DNA of 64,000 nucleotides from Fallopia convolvulus (GCA_964016875.1 OZ024720.1:24617742-24681741), one strand, 5' to 3'; shown: positions 36,946 to 49,753, counted from the stretch's first letter. Numbers and translations are program-made. The notes: a model not told the origin generated them from the sequence alone.

Positions 36946-37675
36946 AGCTGAGGTATTCCTCGTCTAGCTAAAGAAGATAAATAAAGCGCGTACGGGAGGC
37001 AACTCGCTTTTTTCACTTTTCTTTTTTTTCATTTTGGACTCTTTTTAGCTTAGATTAATTTGTTTTTATTAGTTTAGAGTACTTAGGAATCCTGTCTTCA
37101 ATCTCCACTAAAGTTTTGTAGGGATCCGAGACGTCGAAAAGAAACAAGAGGGCCAGAACACACCACAATGCAAGGGAACGAAACGTACAGGGGTCGGTCA
37201 CGACCCGAACCCGGTTGGTACCGACCTGCCCAACATTACGGTAAAAAATCTCGAAATTTATGGAAATTGCAAGTAAGTCCTTGCACTTTTAACCCCTTTA
37301 ACCCTACTCCTCCCCCTCTTTCTTCCCCACGTCGACCATACAACCGACCCCTTTGCTCTCAAAATCCCTTTGCCCCCATTGCTCTCAAAACCTCAAAGAT
37401 CCATCTTTTGTGCTACATAATCCATCCAACTTCTTCACCAAAAACCAAAAAAATCGAACCCTCACTCATAACCCCCAGTTTTCGACCTACTCTAAGTGCT
37501 CTGTTACGACCTTCTTTCTTCTTTCATTCTTCTAGTTATACTCATTATTGGTATGTTCCTCTACTCCTTTGCTCCTAAATTCAAGTTTACTTGATTAATT
37601 TCGAAGGGTTAGGAAGGGAAATAGGCTTACTTGATTAAATTCAAGTTTACCTGATTAATTTCGAAGGGTTAGGAA
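36946..37675 (+). other. 3' untranslated region of gypsy copy 2
   Basis: It includes the post-pol landmark GCGTACGGGAGGCAACTCG at about 36,987, a palindrome pair near 37,193/37,214, and a C/T-rich stretch from 37,307 that copy 1 lacks. A short repeat TTGATTAATTTCGAAGGGTT occurs at about 37,591, with a variant near 37,652. No env-like ORF is recognisable, unlike the minus-strand element. Confidence 0.75.
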
Positions 37676-38616
37676 GGCGAACATTCCTACTACTATATAA
37701 AAGGGCCTTAGGGTGCCTTTTCTTGGGGGGGGGGGGGGACAGATATCAAGTCATTATTGTAGGATTATCAACTCTATTTCCAATCTCTTGGACGATTTTG
37801 AGAGAGATTTGGAAGATCGTTTGGAGATTTGTATGTTTGTTCTTTCGATTGAAGTTTGCTTTATTTTTGAATCATGTCTTATCTCTTCTCTTTGATTGTT
37901 GATTGCACGATGACTTGTCAGTAGTCTACTTTTCTAGGGTTGGAGGGACACCTAACATGGTTATGTATGATAAAAGATTGAATCTTTGATCAAAACCTTT
38001 CCTTTAATATCTATCCTTTATCCTTTTTGCTTGTTCTTAATTCCTTGATGAAATTTGAGGCAAGTTCATATTCATGATTGATTCGAAAGATTAAATTGTG
38101 AATTTGGATGATTATTGCGTTGAAGCGAAAGTTAAAAATCTTTAGATAACAAGTAGGATTAAAAGTTTATATCTTTATGAAAGTTGAGATATGTGCTTGT
38201 TTATTTGTGGCGAAAATCATTCATGAGATTATTGGTTGGTTGATCTTTGATTCGTGTTTGCATGCATAGCTTTGTTGTGGTGGATCCTTTGTCCTAGATC
38301 TCTTTTATATTGATTTTTCGGAGTTTTCTTCGTTACCCGGTTAGGTCATTACTCACCCCCTCCCCCCCAAAGGTCGATACCGTGCGTTTTTTTTCCCTGC
38401 GTTTGTGTGTTGTGTTGCAGGTCGTTACCGACCCTGACTAAGGTCGGTACCGAGCCTCTCCTGAGTGTGTTTTCTTTTTTGCTTCGTTCTTGTTAGGATT
38501 AATTGCTAGACTTTGATTCTTCTAATTCCCGTGGACGAACTTAACTTCGCAATACTCTACGGGGTCTTGATCTATAAATATATTTGCTTGTTAGGATGAA
38601 GGTAATCCTTTGAACA
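37676..38616 (+). repeat. 3' LTR of gypsy copy 2, 5' part deleted
   Basis: It aligns to 32,436-33,379 of the 5' LTR, starting GGCGAACATTCC and ending TTTGAACA. It lacks about 550 bp of U3 and has a 14-base G run at 37,725-37,738 where the 5' LTR has five G. Palindrome pair at 38,420/38,442. It is followed by the ACATC duplication. Confidence 0.9.
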
Positions 38617-41600
38617 ACATCTAGGCATAAGCGTAAAGAATGGGGATAGTATAAGGCCAATAAGAACATTCTGCACTACATAATCAAGACCCATCGAATA
38701 AAAGTATAAATTCGAACCTAGAAACCGAATGCCACATTTAGGAGTGACATTTATATGGACATTTTATCAAACACTTGGCGTGCAATGTTAGATTACAAGT
38801 CATTTTAAAGACAAAAGGACAAAAAACAAGTGAACTTTAAACACATCTAGGCATAAGCACAAAGAATGAGGATAGTATCAAGCCAATAAGCACATTCGCA
38901 CTACAAAATCAAGACTGGTCGAATAAAAGCATAAATTCGAACCTAGAAACCGAATGCAACATTTAGGAGTGACATTTACATGAACATTTCATCGAACAGT
39001 TCGAGTGCAATGATAGATCACAAGTGAACTTTGAAGACATCTAGGCATAAGCAAAAAGAATGATGACAGTATCAAGCCAATAAGCACATTTTGTACTATA
39101 AGAATAAGACCGATCGAATAAAAGCATAAATTCGAACCTAAAAACTGAATGCCACAATTAGGAGTGACATTTACATGGACATTTAATCGAAAACTTGGCG
39201 TTCAATCTTATATTGAAGTCATTTTAATGGCCAAAGGAGAAAAAATAAGTGAACTTTAAAGACATGCATGCATAAGCACAAAGAATGACGATAGTATTAA
39301 GCCAGTAAGCACATTTTGCACAACAAGACCAAGAATGATCGAACGAAAGCATAAATTCGAACCTAGAAACCGAATTCCTCATTTAGGAATTACATTTACA
39401 TGGATATTTCATCGAACACTTGGCGTGCAATGTTAGATCACAAGTCATTTTAATGGAAAAAGGACAAAAAACAAGTGAAATTTAAAGACATCTAGCCATA
39501 AGCATAACGAATGAGGATATTATAAAGCCAATAAGCACGTTCAACACTACAGAATCAAAACCGATCGAATAAAAGTATAAATTCGAACCTACAAACTGAA
39601 TGCCAGATTTAGGAGTGACATTTACATGGACATTTTATCGAACACTTGGCGAGCAATGTTAGATCACAAGCCAATTTTTAGAGGAAAAAGGACAAAAAAT
39701 AAGTGAGCGTTAAAGACATCTAGGCATAAGCATAAAGAATGAAGATAGTATCTTCGCTACAAAATCAAGAAAAATTGAATAAATGCATAAATTCGAACCT
39801 AGAAACAAAATCCAAAATTTAGGAGTGACATTTACATGGGCATTTCATCGAACAATTGGCGGACAATGTTAGATCACAAGTCAATTTATAAACGCAAAAG
39901 GAGAAAAAACAAGTGAACTTTAAAGACATCTAGGCATAAGCATAAAAAATGAGGATAGTATCAAGCCAATTAGCGCATTCTACACTATAAAACCTAGACC
40001 GATCTGATAAAAGCTTAAATTCGAACCTAGAAACCGAATTCCACATTTAGGAGTGACATTTATATGGACATTTCATCGAACACTTGGCGTGCAATGTTAG
40101 ATCACAAGTCATTTTAAAGGCAAAAGAACCAAAACAAGTGAACTTTAAAGACATCTAGGCATAAGAAAACAGAATGAGGATAGTATCAAGCCAATAAGAA
40201 CATTTTGCACTATAAAATCAAGACCGATCGAATAAAAGTATAAATTCGAACCTAGAAAAACAATGCCAGAATTAGGAGTGACATTTACAAGGACATTCAT
40301 CGAACACTTGACGTGCAATGTTAGATCACAATCATTTTAAAGCCAAAAGAACAAAAAGCAAGTGACATTTACTTGGACATTTCATCGAACACTTGGCGTG
40401 CAATGTTAGATTACAAGTCCTTTTAAAGGCAAAAGGACAAAAAACAAGTGAACTTTGAAGACATCTAGGCATAAGCGCAAATAATGAGGATAGTATCAAG
40501 CCAATAAGCACATTCGCACTACAAAATCAAGACTAATCGAATAAAAGCATAAATTCGAACCTAGAAACCGAATGCAACATTTAGGAGTGACATTTACATA
40601 GAGATTTCATCGAACAGTTGGCGTGCGATGATAGATCACAAATTAATTCAAAGACAAAAGGAGAAAAAACAAGTGAACTTTAAAGACATCTAGGCATAAG
40701 CAAAAAGAATGAGGATAGTATCAAGCCAATAAGCACGTTCAGCACTACAGAATCAAAACCGATCGAATATAAGTATAAATTCGAACCACAAAACCGAATT
40801 CCAGATTTAGGAGTGACATTGACATGGACATTTCATCGAACACTTGGCGAGCAATGTTAGATCACAAGCAAATTTTTAGAGGAAAACGGACAAAAAAAAC
40901 AAATGAACTTTATAGACGTCTAGGCATAAGCTTAAAGAATGAGGATAGTATCAAGCCAATTAGCGAATTCTGCACTACAAAATCAAGACGATCGAATAAA
41001 ACCACAAACTCGAACCTAGAGAGTGAATGCCATATTTAGGAGTGACACTTACATGGACATTTCATCGAACACTTGGCGTGCAATGTTAGACCACAAGTCA
41101 TTTTAAAGGAAAAAGGAGAAAAAACAAGTGAACTTTAAAGACATCTAGGAATAAGCATGAAGAATGAGGATAGTATCAAGCGAAGAAGCACATTCTGCGC
41201 TACAAAATCATGATCGATCGAATGCCACATTTAGGAGTGACATTTACATGGACATTTCATCGAACACTTGGTGTGCAATGTCAGATTACAATTCATTTTA
41301 AATGCAAAAGGACAAAAAGGAGTGAACTTTAAAGACATCAAGGCATAAGCACAAAAAATGAGGATAGTATCAAGCAACTAAGCACATTCGCATTACAAAA
41401 TCAAGACCGATCGAATAAAAGCATAAATTCGAACCTAGAAACCGAATGCCACATTTAGGAATGACATTTACATGGACATTTCATCAAACACTTCACGTGC
41501 AATGGTAGACTACAAGTCAATTTAAAAGCAAAAGGAGAAAAAACAAGTGAACTTTAAAGACATCTAGGCATAAGCATAAAGAATGAGGATAGTATCCAGG

Positions 41601-43771
41601 CAATATCCATATTCTTCACTACAAAATCATGACCGATCGAATAAAAGCATTAATTCGAACATAGAAACCGAATGCCACATTTAGGAGTGACATATGCATG
41701 GACATTGCATTGAACACTTGGCGTTCAATGTTAGATTACAAGTCATTTTAAAGGCAAAAGGAGGAAAAATAAGTGAACTTTAAAGACATCTAGGCATAAG
41801 CACAATGAATGAGCATAGTATTAAGCCAATAAGCACATTCTGCACAACAAAACCAAGAATTACAGAATAAAAGCATAAATTCGAACCTAGAAACCGAATT
41901 CCACATTTAGGAGTGACATTTACATGGACATTTTCGAAATGTTGACGTACATTGTTTGATCATAAATCAATTTTTAAAGGCAAAAGGAGAAAAAACAAGT
42001 GAACTTTAAAGACATCTAGGCATAAGAATAAACAATGAGGATAGTATCAAGCCAATAATCACAATCTACACTACAGAACCCAGACCGATAAAATAAAAGC
42101 ATAAATTCAAATCAAGATACCGAATTCGACATTTAGGAGTGACATTTATATGGACATTTCATCGAAATCTTGATGTGCAATATTATATCACAAGTCAATT
42201 TTCATAGGCAATAGGAGAAAAAACAAGTGAACTTTAAAGAGAACTAGGCATAAGCATAAATAATGAGGATACTATTAAGCCAATAAGCACATTCTGCACA
42301 ACAAAACCAAGAATGATCGAATAAAAGCATAAATTCGAACCTAGAAACCGAATTCCACATTTAAGAGTGACATATATATGGACATTTCATCGAACACTTG
42401 GCATGCAATATTAGATCGCAAGTCATTTTATACGCAAAAGGACAAAAACCAAGTGAACTTTAAAGACATCTAGGCATAAGCAGAAATAATGAGGATAGTA
42501 TCAAGCCAATAGGCATATTCTGCACTAAAAAATCAAGACCGATCGAATAAAAGCATAAATTGGAACCTTGAAACCGAATGCCACATTTAGGAGTGGCATT
42601 TACATGGACATTTCACCAAACATTTGGCGTTAAATGTTAGATCACAAGTCATTTTAAGGCAAAAGAAGGAAAAATAAGTGAACTTTAAGGAGATCTAGGC
42701 ATAAGCATAGAGAATGAGGATAGAATTAAGCTAATAAGCACATTCTGCAGAAAAAATCAAGAATGATCGAATAAAACCATAAATTCGAACCTAGAAACCG
42801 AATTCCACATTTAGGAGTGACATTTACATGGAAATTTCATCGAACACTTGGAGTGTAATCTTAGATCACAAGTAACTTTATAGGCAAAAGGACAAAAAAC
42901 AAGTAAACTTTAAAGACATCTACGCATAAGCACAAAGAATGAGGATAGTATCAAGCCAATAAACACATTCTGCACTACAAAATCTACACCGAACGAATAA
43001 AAGCATAAAGAAGAACCTAGAAACCGAATGCCACATTTAGGAGTGACATTTACATGGACAATTCATCGAATAGTTGGCGTGCAATGATAGATCACAAGAC
43101 AATTTAAAGGAAAAAGGACAAAAAAACCAGTGAACTTTAAAGACATCTAGCCATAAGCATAAAGAATGGGGATAGTATCAAGCCAATAAGCATGTTCGGC
43201 ACTACAAAATCAAGACCGATCGGATAAAAGCGTAAATTCCAACCTGGAGACCGAATGCAGCATTTAGGAGTGACATTTAAATGGACATTTCACCGAACAC
43301 TTGGCGTACAATGTAAGTTCACAAGTCAGTTTTTAAAGGCAAAAGGAGAACAAACAAGTGAGCTTTAAAGACATCTAGGCATAAGCATAAACAATGAGGA
43401 TAGTATCAAGCCAATAAGCACATTCTACACTACAAGACCAAGAATGATCGAATAAACACGTAAATACGAACCTAGAAACCGAATTTCACAATTAGGAGTG
43501 ACATTTACATGGATATTTCATCGAAATCTTGGCGTACAATGTTTGATCACAAGTCAATTTTTAATTGCAAAAGGAGAAAAAACAAAGTGCACTTTAAAGA
43601 CATCTAGGCATAAGCATAAAGAATGAGGATAGTATGAAGCTAATAAGCACATTCCGCACTACAAAATAAAGAACAATCGAATAAAAGCATAAATCTGAAC
43701 CTAGAAACCGAATGCAACATTTAGGACTGACATTAACATGGAGATTTCATCGAACACTTGGCGTACAAGGT
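38617..43771 (+). repeat. Satellite array 4
   Basis: About 23 monomers in the same orientation, starting with the ACATC target duplication. These are more diverged from one another than in array 3, with several internally deleted ones (about 39,001, 39,750, 40,370 and 41,220). It ends within GCGTACAAGGT, directly against the LTR of the minus-strand element. There are no genes. Confidence 0.97.
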
Positions 43772-45248
43772 TGTTGGGAGGGTTTCTTGACGACAAATAA
43801 ATTTATAAGTCAAGACCCCGCAGAGTATAGCAGAGTCAGGATCGTTCCACAAGAAGCAAGGTTGTTCGTTTATCAACTACTAAAAAGAACAAACAAAATC
43901 AAGAAAAAACACTCAAAAACAGCCTCGTTAACGACGTTGTCAGGGTCGTTAACGAACCACCGTAAACAAAAGAATCAATCTAACGACCTAAATAAATTCG
44001 GTACCGAGGCAAGTATCTCAGCAACGAATATCACTTAAGATAATTTAAATAAAAATAAAGATCTAGGACTAGGGACACCACAACATAGCCAAGCATATAA
44101 ACTCGTAAGAAGATAAGATTAGGCCTTTAAATGGATAGAGTCATCAACTTTCGTTGACTATCAAGTAAATTAACCTACTTTCGTAATCCTAATTCACTTA
44201 ATTGTTTTCATTGGATCTAGAGCTTGAAACTTTCGTTGTCACACAATATCAACCTTCAAGTTACTAACTTTCTCTTTCAATCAAGTTAAATACTCAAATT
44301 ACCTCAACTTTCATCTTGGTATAAGCACAACAAACAATCTCAATAATAGATAAAAGGCATTCAACACACAATCTCACTTATCAAACATGCTCAACTATGC
44401 CGGGCTTAACTCCGATCCTAGAAAAAAAGACTTCTCACTAATCATAACCACTAAAAAAATAAATTCAATAAAAGAAAACATTGAAAACAAATTACTACTC
44501 AAATTAAATAGAAAAATCTGTCTTACAGAAAATCAGAAGAAACCGAAAAATACAAAGCACCGAACCAAAAATCTCGATCAACGAACTCGGTAATTCTCGT
44601 TCACCGACCTCCGAACTCGATTCCGATCCTCTCTCTCCTCTTCGGTTCTTCCTCTTCTCCCAAAATCCCTAAAAAGTCTCTTCTCAAAAATCCCCCCTTT
44701 CTATGCTAGATAGAAGGGTATTTATACTAAAAAAAACTAAAAACTAAAAAGGCTAGAATATATAAACTTTCCTAAAAAGATAGAAATAAAATCTAAGAAG
44801 ATAACAAGACCTAAAATACATAATATAATAACCCTAAATATCACAAAAAAATACTCTACCGACACGGAAACAATTTCCCGCACAGGATCGGTGAGTCACA
44901 AAGTCAACCTTTAAATTTTCTATCTCGTGGCCTCGTTAACGAGCCCTCACATCCTCGTTAACGAGCCTGGGCTTGATTTCTTCCACACTTTATCTCGTAA
45001 ATCTTGAACTCTGACTTCTTCAAACTCGTATTCCTCCGTCTTTCACTGTAGCGCTCCAAATTCAGCTCCATATAGCTCCTTTTCCTTGCTAAAACCTACA
45101 AAATACACAAAATAGAGTAGCTTCCATACTTTCCACAGAAATATGCAAAACTATCCAAAAACACACCAAACTAAACCTAAACTTATCAAAACTAATCCTA
45201 ATAAACAAAGAAAACCTACTAAAAACTATACTAAAAATGCGAACATCA
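43772..45248 (-). repeat. 3' LTR of the minus-strand gypsy element (1,477 bp)
   Basis: Plus-strand bounds TGTTGGGAGG...GAACATCA, which read TGATGTTC...CCCAACA on the element strand. Palindrome pairs at 43,924/43,945 and 44,932/44,954. TATA box at 44,719-44,726. Confidence 0.93.
44719..44726 (-). promoter_or_regulatory. TATA box in the 3' LTR
   Basis: TATAAATA on the minus strand, repeated at the same place in the other LTR. Confidence 0.55.
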
Positions 45249-45262
45249 AAATACCCCATACT
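45249..45262 (-). promoter_or_regulatory. Polypurine tract of the minus-strand element
   Basis: On the element strand AAGTATGGGGTATT lies directly before TGATGTTC of the 3' LTR. A closely related AAGTATGGGG occurs at three inner places: about 46,733, 48,574 and 48,815. Confidence 0.75.
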
Positions 45263-46894
45263 TAAACTTGCTTGTCCTCAAGCAATCACTAAACACTTAA
45301 CCAAAACCACACAAACATACTTATCAAGACAGACCCATCATCTAAAAAACAATATAATGTGTTTCACTCAACTCTCAAGTGTTTAGGCTCATAAATTCAA
45401 TCTCTCAACTCATCTTATATACAAAAACTCATAGAAATTGGAACTTATATCACCAATACTCTCCACCCAAGATTTGTCAAAACAAGCAAAAACCATCAAG
45501 AGAAGTTAGGGGGGCTCAATGAAAAACTTCACAGAAGCTTCCATTCGGCCGGGTTGTAATGGGGCTTGGTAAAGACAATAAGGCGTGGAAAATATTTGGT
45601 CATGTGGTGCTAATAATATCCGGGAATCAAAGACTCCTAAAAACTCACACATAACAAAACTTCCTAAAAACAATATACCAAACTCACTCTCATTATGCAC
45701 ACTCTCTTTCACTCACCCTTATTATCCTAGAAAGTCTCATAAGAAATAAAAGAGTCTCTGATATTATCTATAAACACACATGCACTCCAAACTTCACTTC
45801 CTTCTTTTTTTCCCTTTTTTCTTCTTTTTGCCTCGCTGCCTCGTTAACGAGCCAACTTCAGGGTCGTTAACGAGCTTCCGTATGTATTCTTCCATTATTT
45901 CTTTCTCATTACCTCCAACAAATAACTTTATTTTGTGCATCTTTTGCTTATCAAGAGATCTTTCTTTTTACATAATATTAGAACAAGAGACTTCCAATCT
46001 ACCCTTCCCAATAATCCTTCAATCAAAGCAAACATTATATATCACTCCTTTTTTTTAAACACTCAACAAAAAATACCTCTCCAATCCAAGTCCTAATCCC
46101 CGGATAGGGTCAAGCTTATCTCGGGTAGGGAATAATTTTTGTGGAGCTTAAAAATAAAGGCTTTAGGCTAGAATTGGTTGTCAAAAGAAGGATCATGTAA
46201 AGGCGGATAAGGAATAATAGGGCTTATAAAAATAAGTTCTCCATCATATGATTTTCACAAGTAATGAACTATAAATCCCATATGGGTCTCAAGAAATAGA
46301 TAACCATCACAATTCCAAGAGATAATATGCATATAGAGAGTAAATCACACATGAAAGAAGAGGGATTTATTAATGTTCTCCCTATAAGGCCAAAAATTCC
46401 TCACTAGGTAACGATTTTGTTGGATTGCATCACTTATGCTATAAAGTATATGTGCTCAATTTCATCAAATGTTATTTTCTTCTAAAAAAATTTCAAGTTA
46501 AGAATCCGGCTATACTATTAAAGACATGCTTGCAAGGAATTATATGATTAAGCTAGCAACTACTATCATAGAACCTAAGAAAGGGATATCTATTAATTCT
46601 AAAACTCTTTTTTTAAAATTTTTCAAATTTTTCGATTTTTTTTATTTTTAATTTCGTTTTTCAATTTTCAAAATAAAAAACTAACTAAAACACGTAAACA
46701 CTTAAAACAACAAATTTTCTATTTTCTCCCACCCCATACTTAAAATTACAGTGTCCCCACTTTAAGAAAAATAAGAAGAAGGAAAAGAGATATCAAAGAA
46801 AACAAATAAAGATAAAAATAAGAAAAAGAAAAACATAAAAACTTACAAAGTTTCAAAAGTGGAAAACAAGGAAAAACTTCATCTTCATGCTGAA
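45263..46894 (-). other. 3' untranslated region of the minus-strand element
   Basis: AT-rich, with no recognisable protein. It holds GCTTGAGGACAAGCAAG near the polypurine tract, a palindrome pair at 45,840/45,863 and an inner AAGTATGGGG purine motif at about 46,733. Confidence 0.7.
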
Positions 46895-48504
46895 TCAACG
46901 GTTTGGTGGAGGAAAGTAGTGCTCAAAGTTCCCCATGAAGTCGTACATTGTCCTCCAACGCTCAGCATCATCCGCCTCTCTCTGACGATGCCTCTCATCC
47001 TCCATCGACATGCGAGCAGAATAGATGGATTCCCATCTATCCATCCTCCTATGAATATGATCCTGCTTGAGGTGAAGCTGATGCATCCGTGCAGAAAGAT
47101 CCTCGGCCCATGGTGGTGGCATACTCGATCATGTGTACTCGGTCTAAGGTGGTGGTAGATAGTGAGGCTGGAAATGATCTTTATACATCACCGGGTTGTA
47201 GGGCATGAGTCCATAGGACTGAGGGTCGGTAGGAGCTGGTGGTGGGTAGACAGAAGCTCTCGGCGCCTCGTTAATGAAGCTGGGTGCCTCGTTAGCAGTG
47301 TAGGAAGGAGGCTGGAAGTGGTCGTTAACGAGCCTGGTGGGCTCGACAACGAGGACGTTGCTCCCCAATACTTTCATGTCGATGTCTTCATCTTCGAGGT
47401 TTAGCTCCTTTGTTCCGCCCTCGGTATCGGCCTCTTCAGTGTCGTCGTTTACTACCTCGGTATCCTCATCTTCATCTTCATCTTCATCCATTTCATCTTC
47501 CTCTCGCTCAAACCGGGATTCACATGGTATAAGTGAGAGCTCGTCTTCCGGCTTGGGTTCCAATGGGTAAGCATGCCCCGTCCACGCCTCGTACCAATTC
47601 GGTACGTAGAGAAGCTCCAATTTATCGAGGGTCGGTGTAACGATGCGATCTTGTACCTTCACTTTGAATCCTCCCTCGGCTTGAATGAAGACACTAGAGC
47701 TATACCAATAGTTTTTGTTGAGGAGTTGGGCGTGGGCCGGTGTGTAGCGAGTAAGGTCGACCCCAAGATTTTTAGCCAAGAGGCTAACCAAGTTGCCACA
47801 CCAAACCTCCTTGGACTTGGTTGATTTCTCGATGTAGTAGAACTATTCGTACCCCAAATTCAAGGGTCGGGCTCCTCAAAAAGGATGGTGCGGAGACAAG
47901 CAACTTCCTTCCTCGTTGGCCTGTTCAACTCTCTCTTCGGCCAAAATGTAGCGGCTAGGACTCGGAGAATGATCCTGAAGATGGGGTTGATGATGTTTGC
48001 CCCGGATAATGCCGCTGTGGAGGATTGAACCTCCCCGGTGATGTAGCTCCAAGTGCGAGTCACTCTGTAATCTTTCAAGTTGTAGTCTCTAGACGGGTTC
48101 GAAAGCTCTAAAATTGCGTTGAACTCTGCCACGGTGAACTCACGGCTCACATTGCCGAGCCGAAACCGGATTCGTCCCGCCGAGGTCTTTGACGAGAAGC
48201 TAGTCTCTAAGGTGGCCAAAAACTCGGATGTGAGGGCCGGATAGTGTGGTAAATTCTCCTACTTCAGGAGATGTGCGGCACCAAGGATAACAAAGGCCTC
48301 CTTGACGTCCGTGTAGATCCCTTTGTTTACAGCACTGGACTTCGAGAACACACGGGTGTAGTGGTCCTTCTCTAGAATATCACGGTAACGACGCACTTGG
48401 CCCTGAGTGCTCAAAATCACGTCGTCCACGCGAGGTGGAGATGGGGACCTCTGGTTCCTTCTCTTCTTCTGAGCTCGGGTAGCGGGTCTACTTGAACTTG
48501 CCAT
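46895..48504 (-). pseudogene. ATHILA ORF1/env-like protein, broken
   Basis: It reads from an ATG at 48,504 with a basic N-terminus (ARAQKKRRNQR). GRIRFRLGN...FTVAEFNAIL and INPIFRIILRVLAATFWPKRE match the pattern of the ATHILA ORF1 family (Pfam PF03078, recalled, not searched). Next come a stretch near 47,600-47,790 containing LLAKNLGVDL, an acidic Asp/Glu run and a C-terminal helical segment (46,895-47,122) rich in Arg, Met and His. Lesions: stop at 48,259, frameshift near 47,855, stops at 47,144 and about 47,129. Full length would be near 536 codons. It contains palindrome pairs at 47,267/47,288 and 47,321/47,342. I see no clear membrane segment, so the envelope role is only by position. 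Confidence 0.8.
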
Positions 48505-48520
48505 GAGATCCTACAAAATA
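48505..48520 (-). promoter_or_regulatory. Possible intron acceptor before the env-like ATG
   Basis: On the element strand TTATTTTGTAG is followed by GATCTC and then the ATG. A T-rich tract ending in TTTTGTAG is a good plant 3' splice site. Env-like ORFs of Athila-type elements may be expressed from spliced mRNA; the matching donor is not identified here. Confidence 0.4.
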
Positions 48521-49690
48521 ATCAAGAGTTTTCCAAGATAAGATCCACTCAAAATAGATAGGCAAGAGACCCCATACTTGGTCTCGAAAAAGACTCGGAA
48601 ATGTTCGTTAACTACCCAATTGGGTTGTTTACGATTCTAGACTGCGTTAATTTCTAAAGCTGTGAAGGGTCGTTAACGAGCCTGGGTGGGTCGTTGACGA
48701 GCTGCCGAGAGCAAAATCACAGAATTCCGATTTTAATCTATCTTAAAATTCAAGCAAAATTTAAGCATGCAATCCTCTAGACTTCTTCACTAGTCACACA
48801 ATCGGATATACGCACCCCATACTTGCTCGATTTCCCATCCCGAACATGCTAATTTTACCCGAAATTTTGACAAGCTAAGTTTAAAACTTGATACTATTAC
48901 AAGAAAAATTCATGCTTTTCACACTTATCTTTTCACAATGGAACATCTAACATGAATATCCTTCTATAGATCTAGAATTATGAAGCAAGATCAAATTTTC
49001 ATGGGCAAAATTCCAATTATGAACATCGACCCTCTATATGAACTCAATTCTAGACATGAAATTTCTACCCTAAAAACCATAAATCATGCAATTTCGAGTT
49101 AGGGTTTAGAAAACACACCGGAGAACCGAGAAATTTGAAGAACAAGTGGTCGGAAAGCGGGTGAGTAACGCGCTCGGTGAGGGTTAACGAAAACTCGGAT
49201 TCTTGATGGTAGAGGGAAGGATTTTCGAGCTTCGGTAACGACGGTTGCTCGGTGGTGGTTAGTGCGGGATTTCGATCGGTGAGAAGAGGGCTTCAAGAAC
49301 TTTGGTTGAGTTTTTGAGAAGGGTGGGATTGAGAGGATTTGAGGGTGGATTTGTGGAAGGGGTAAAAGGGTTTTATAGGAGAGGGAAGAGATAGGAATAG
49401 GAAGAGGGGGGGCGGCAATGGGTAGGTAAAAAGATAGATTAGGTTAAAAAAAACTTACCTGCCCGTTTGCCGAGTCGGGTCGTTCGAACCGGGTCGTTAA
49501 TGACCCTGGGTGGGTCGTTAACGAGCCACCGTAGCCTCTTGGAGTGATTTTCGATCCCTTCTCCTGCATCTTGTTAGCTAAAAATTTATCCTAATTTCTA
49601 TCCTAAAAATTACTAAAAAAAACTCAAAAGAAAGCTAAGAAAAATAGCCTAAAAAGGAAAAGAAAAGAAAAAGAAAAAGAATCTAATTCT
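48521..49690 (-). promoter_or_regulatory. Leader-like region between gag-pro and env-like ORF, with internal TATA box
   Basis: No gene is visible. On the element strand a TATAAAA box (49,371-49,377) sits in a C/T-rich tract, followed by C-rich leader-like sequence and then AT-rich, intron-like DNA up to the acceptor at 48,511. This fits a separate promoter and 5' intron for the env-like ORF (inference). Palindromes at 48,603/48,624, 48,669/48,690 and 49,479/49,493/49,514; purine motifs AAGTATGGGG at about 48,574 and 48,815. Confidence 0.45.
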
Positions 49691-49753
49691 AAAAGCTGGT
49701 TGCCTCCCGTAAGCGCTATTTTTAACGTCGTTAGCCCGACGTGCTCCTTTGAC
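49691..49753 (-). other. Internal deletion scar: protease joined to post-pol landmark
   Basis: On the element strand the protease frame ends THDPP-stop. About 20 bp later comes GTCGGGCTAACGACGTTAAA and then AGCGCTTACGGGAGGCAACC. In the plus-strand copies the same landmark follows integrase (25,157 and 36,987). RT, RNase H and integrase have therefore been removed between these points. Confidence 0.85.

Larger units (their letters stand above)
31885..38616 (+). mobile_element. Athila-like Ty3/gypsy retrotransposon, copy 2: both LTRs, PBS and target duplication, RT deleted
   Basis: It is flanked by a 5-bp ACATC duplication and has a full 5' LTR, a PBS, gag, an RNase H remnant, integrase, a 3' untranslated region and a shortened 3' LTR. 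Compared with copy 1, about 2.4 kb has been removed between the gag C-terminus and late RNase H. The join is at about 35,262, where CTTCAAG and TTGCAAG share CAAG. The first 550 bp or so of the 3' LTR and the polypurine tract are also gone. It is defective for movement on its own. Confidence 0.92.

Noticed and set aside
37168..37578. 136-codon ORF after integrase in gypsy copy 2, as a possible env-like gene
   Set aside because: It starts within a 21-bp palindromic repeat, has no ATHILA ORF1 motif, and copy 1 is cut inside it. Coding is not supported.
44387..44593. 68-codon ORF in the LTR of the minus-strand element
   Set aside because: It is on the strand opposite to the element, Lys/Asn-rich from AT-rich DNA, and not supported by the second LTR copy.
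49099..49296. 65-codon minus-strand ORF upstream of the env-like ORF
   Set aside because: It lies in the proposed leader and has no recognisable domain. It may be an upstream ORF, but nothing supports a product.
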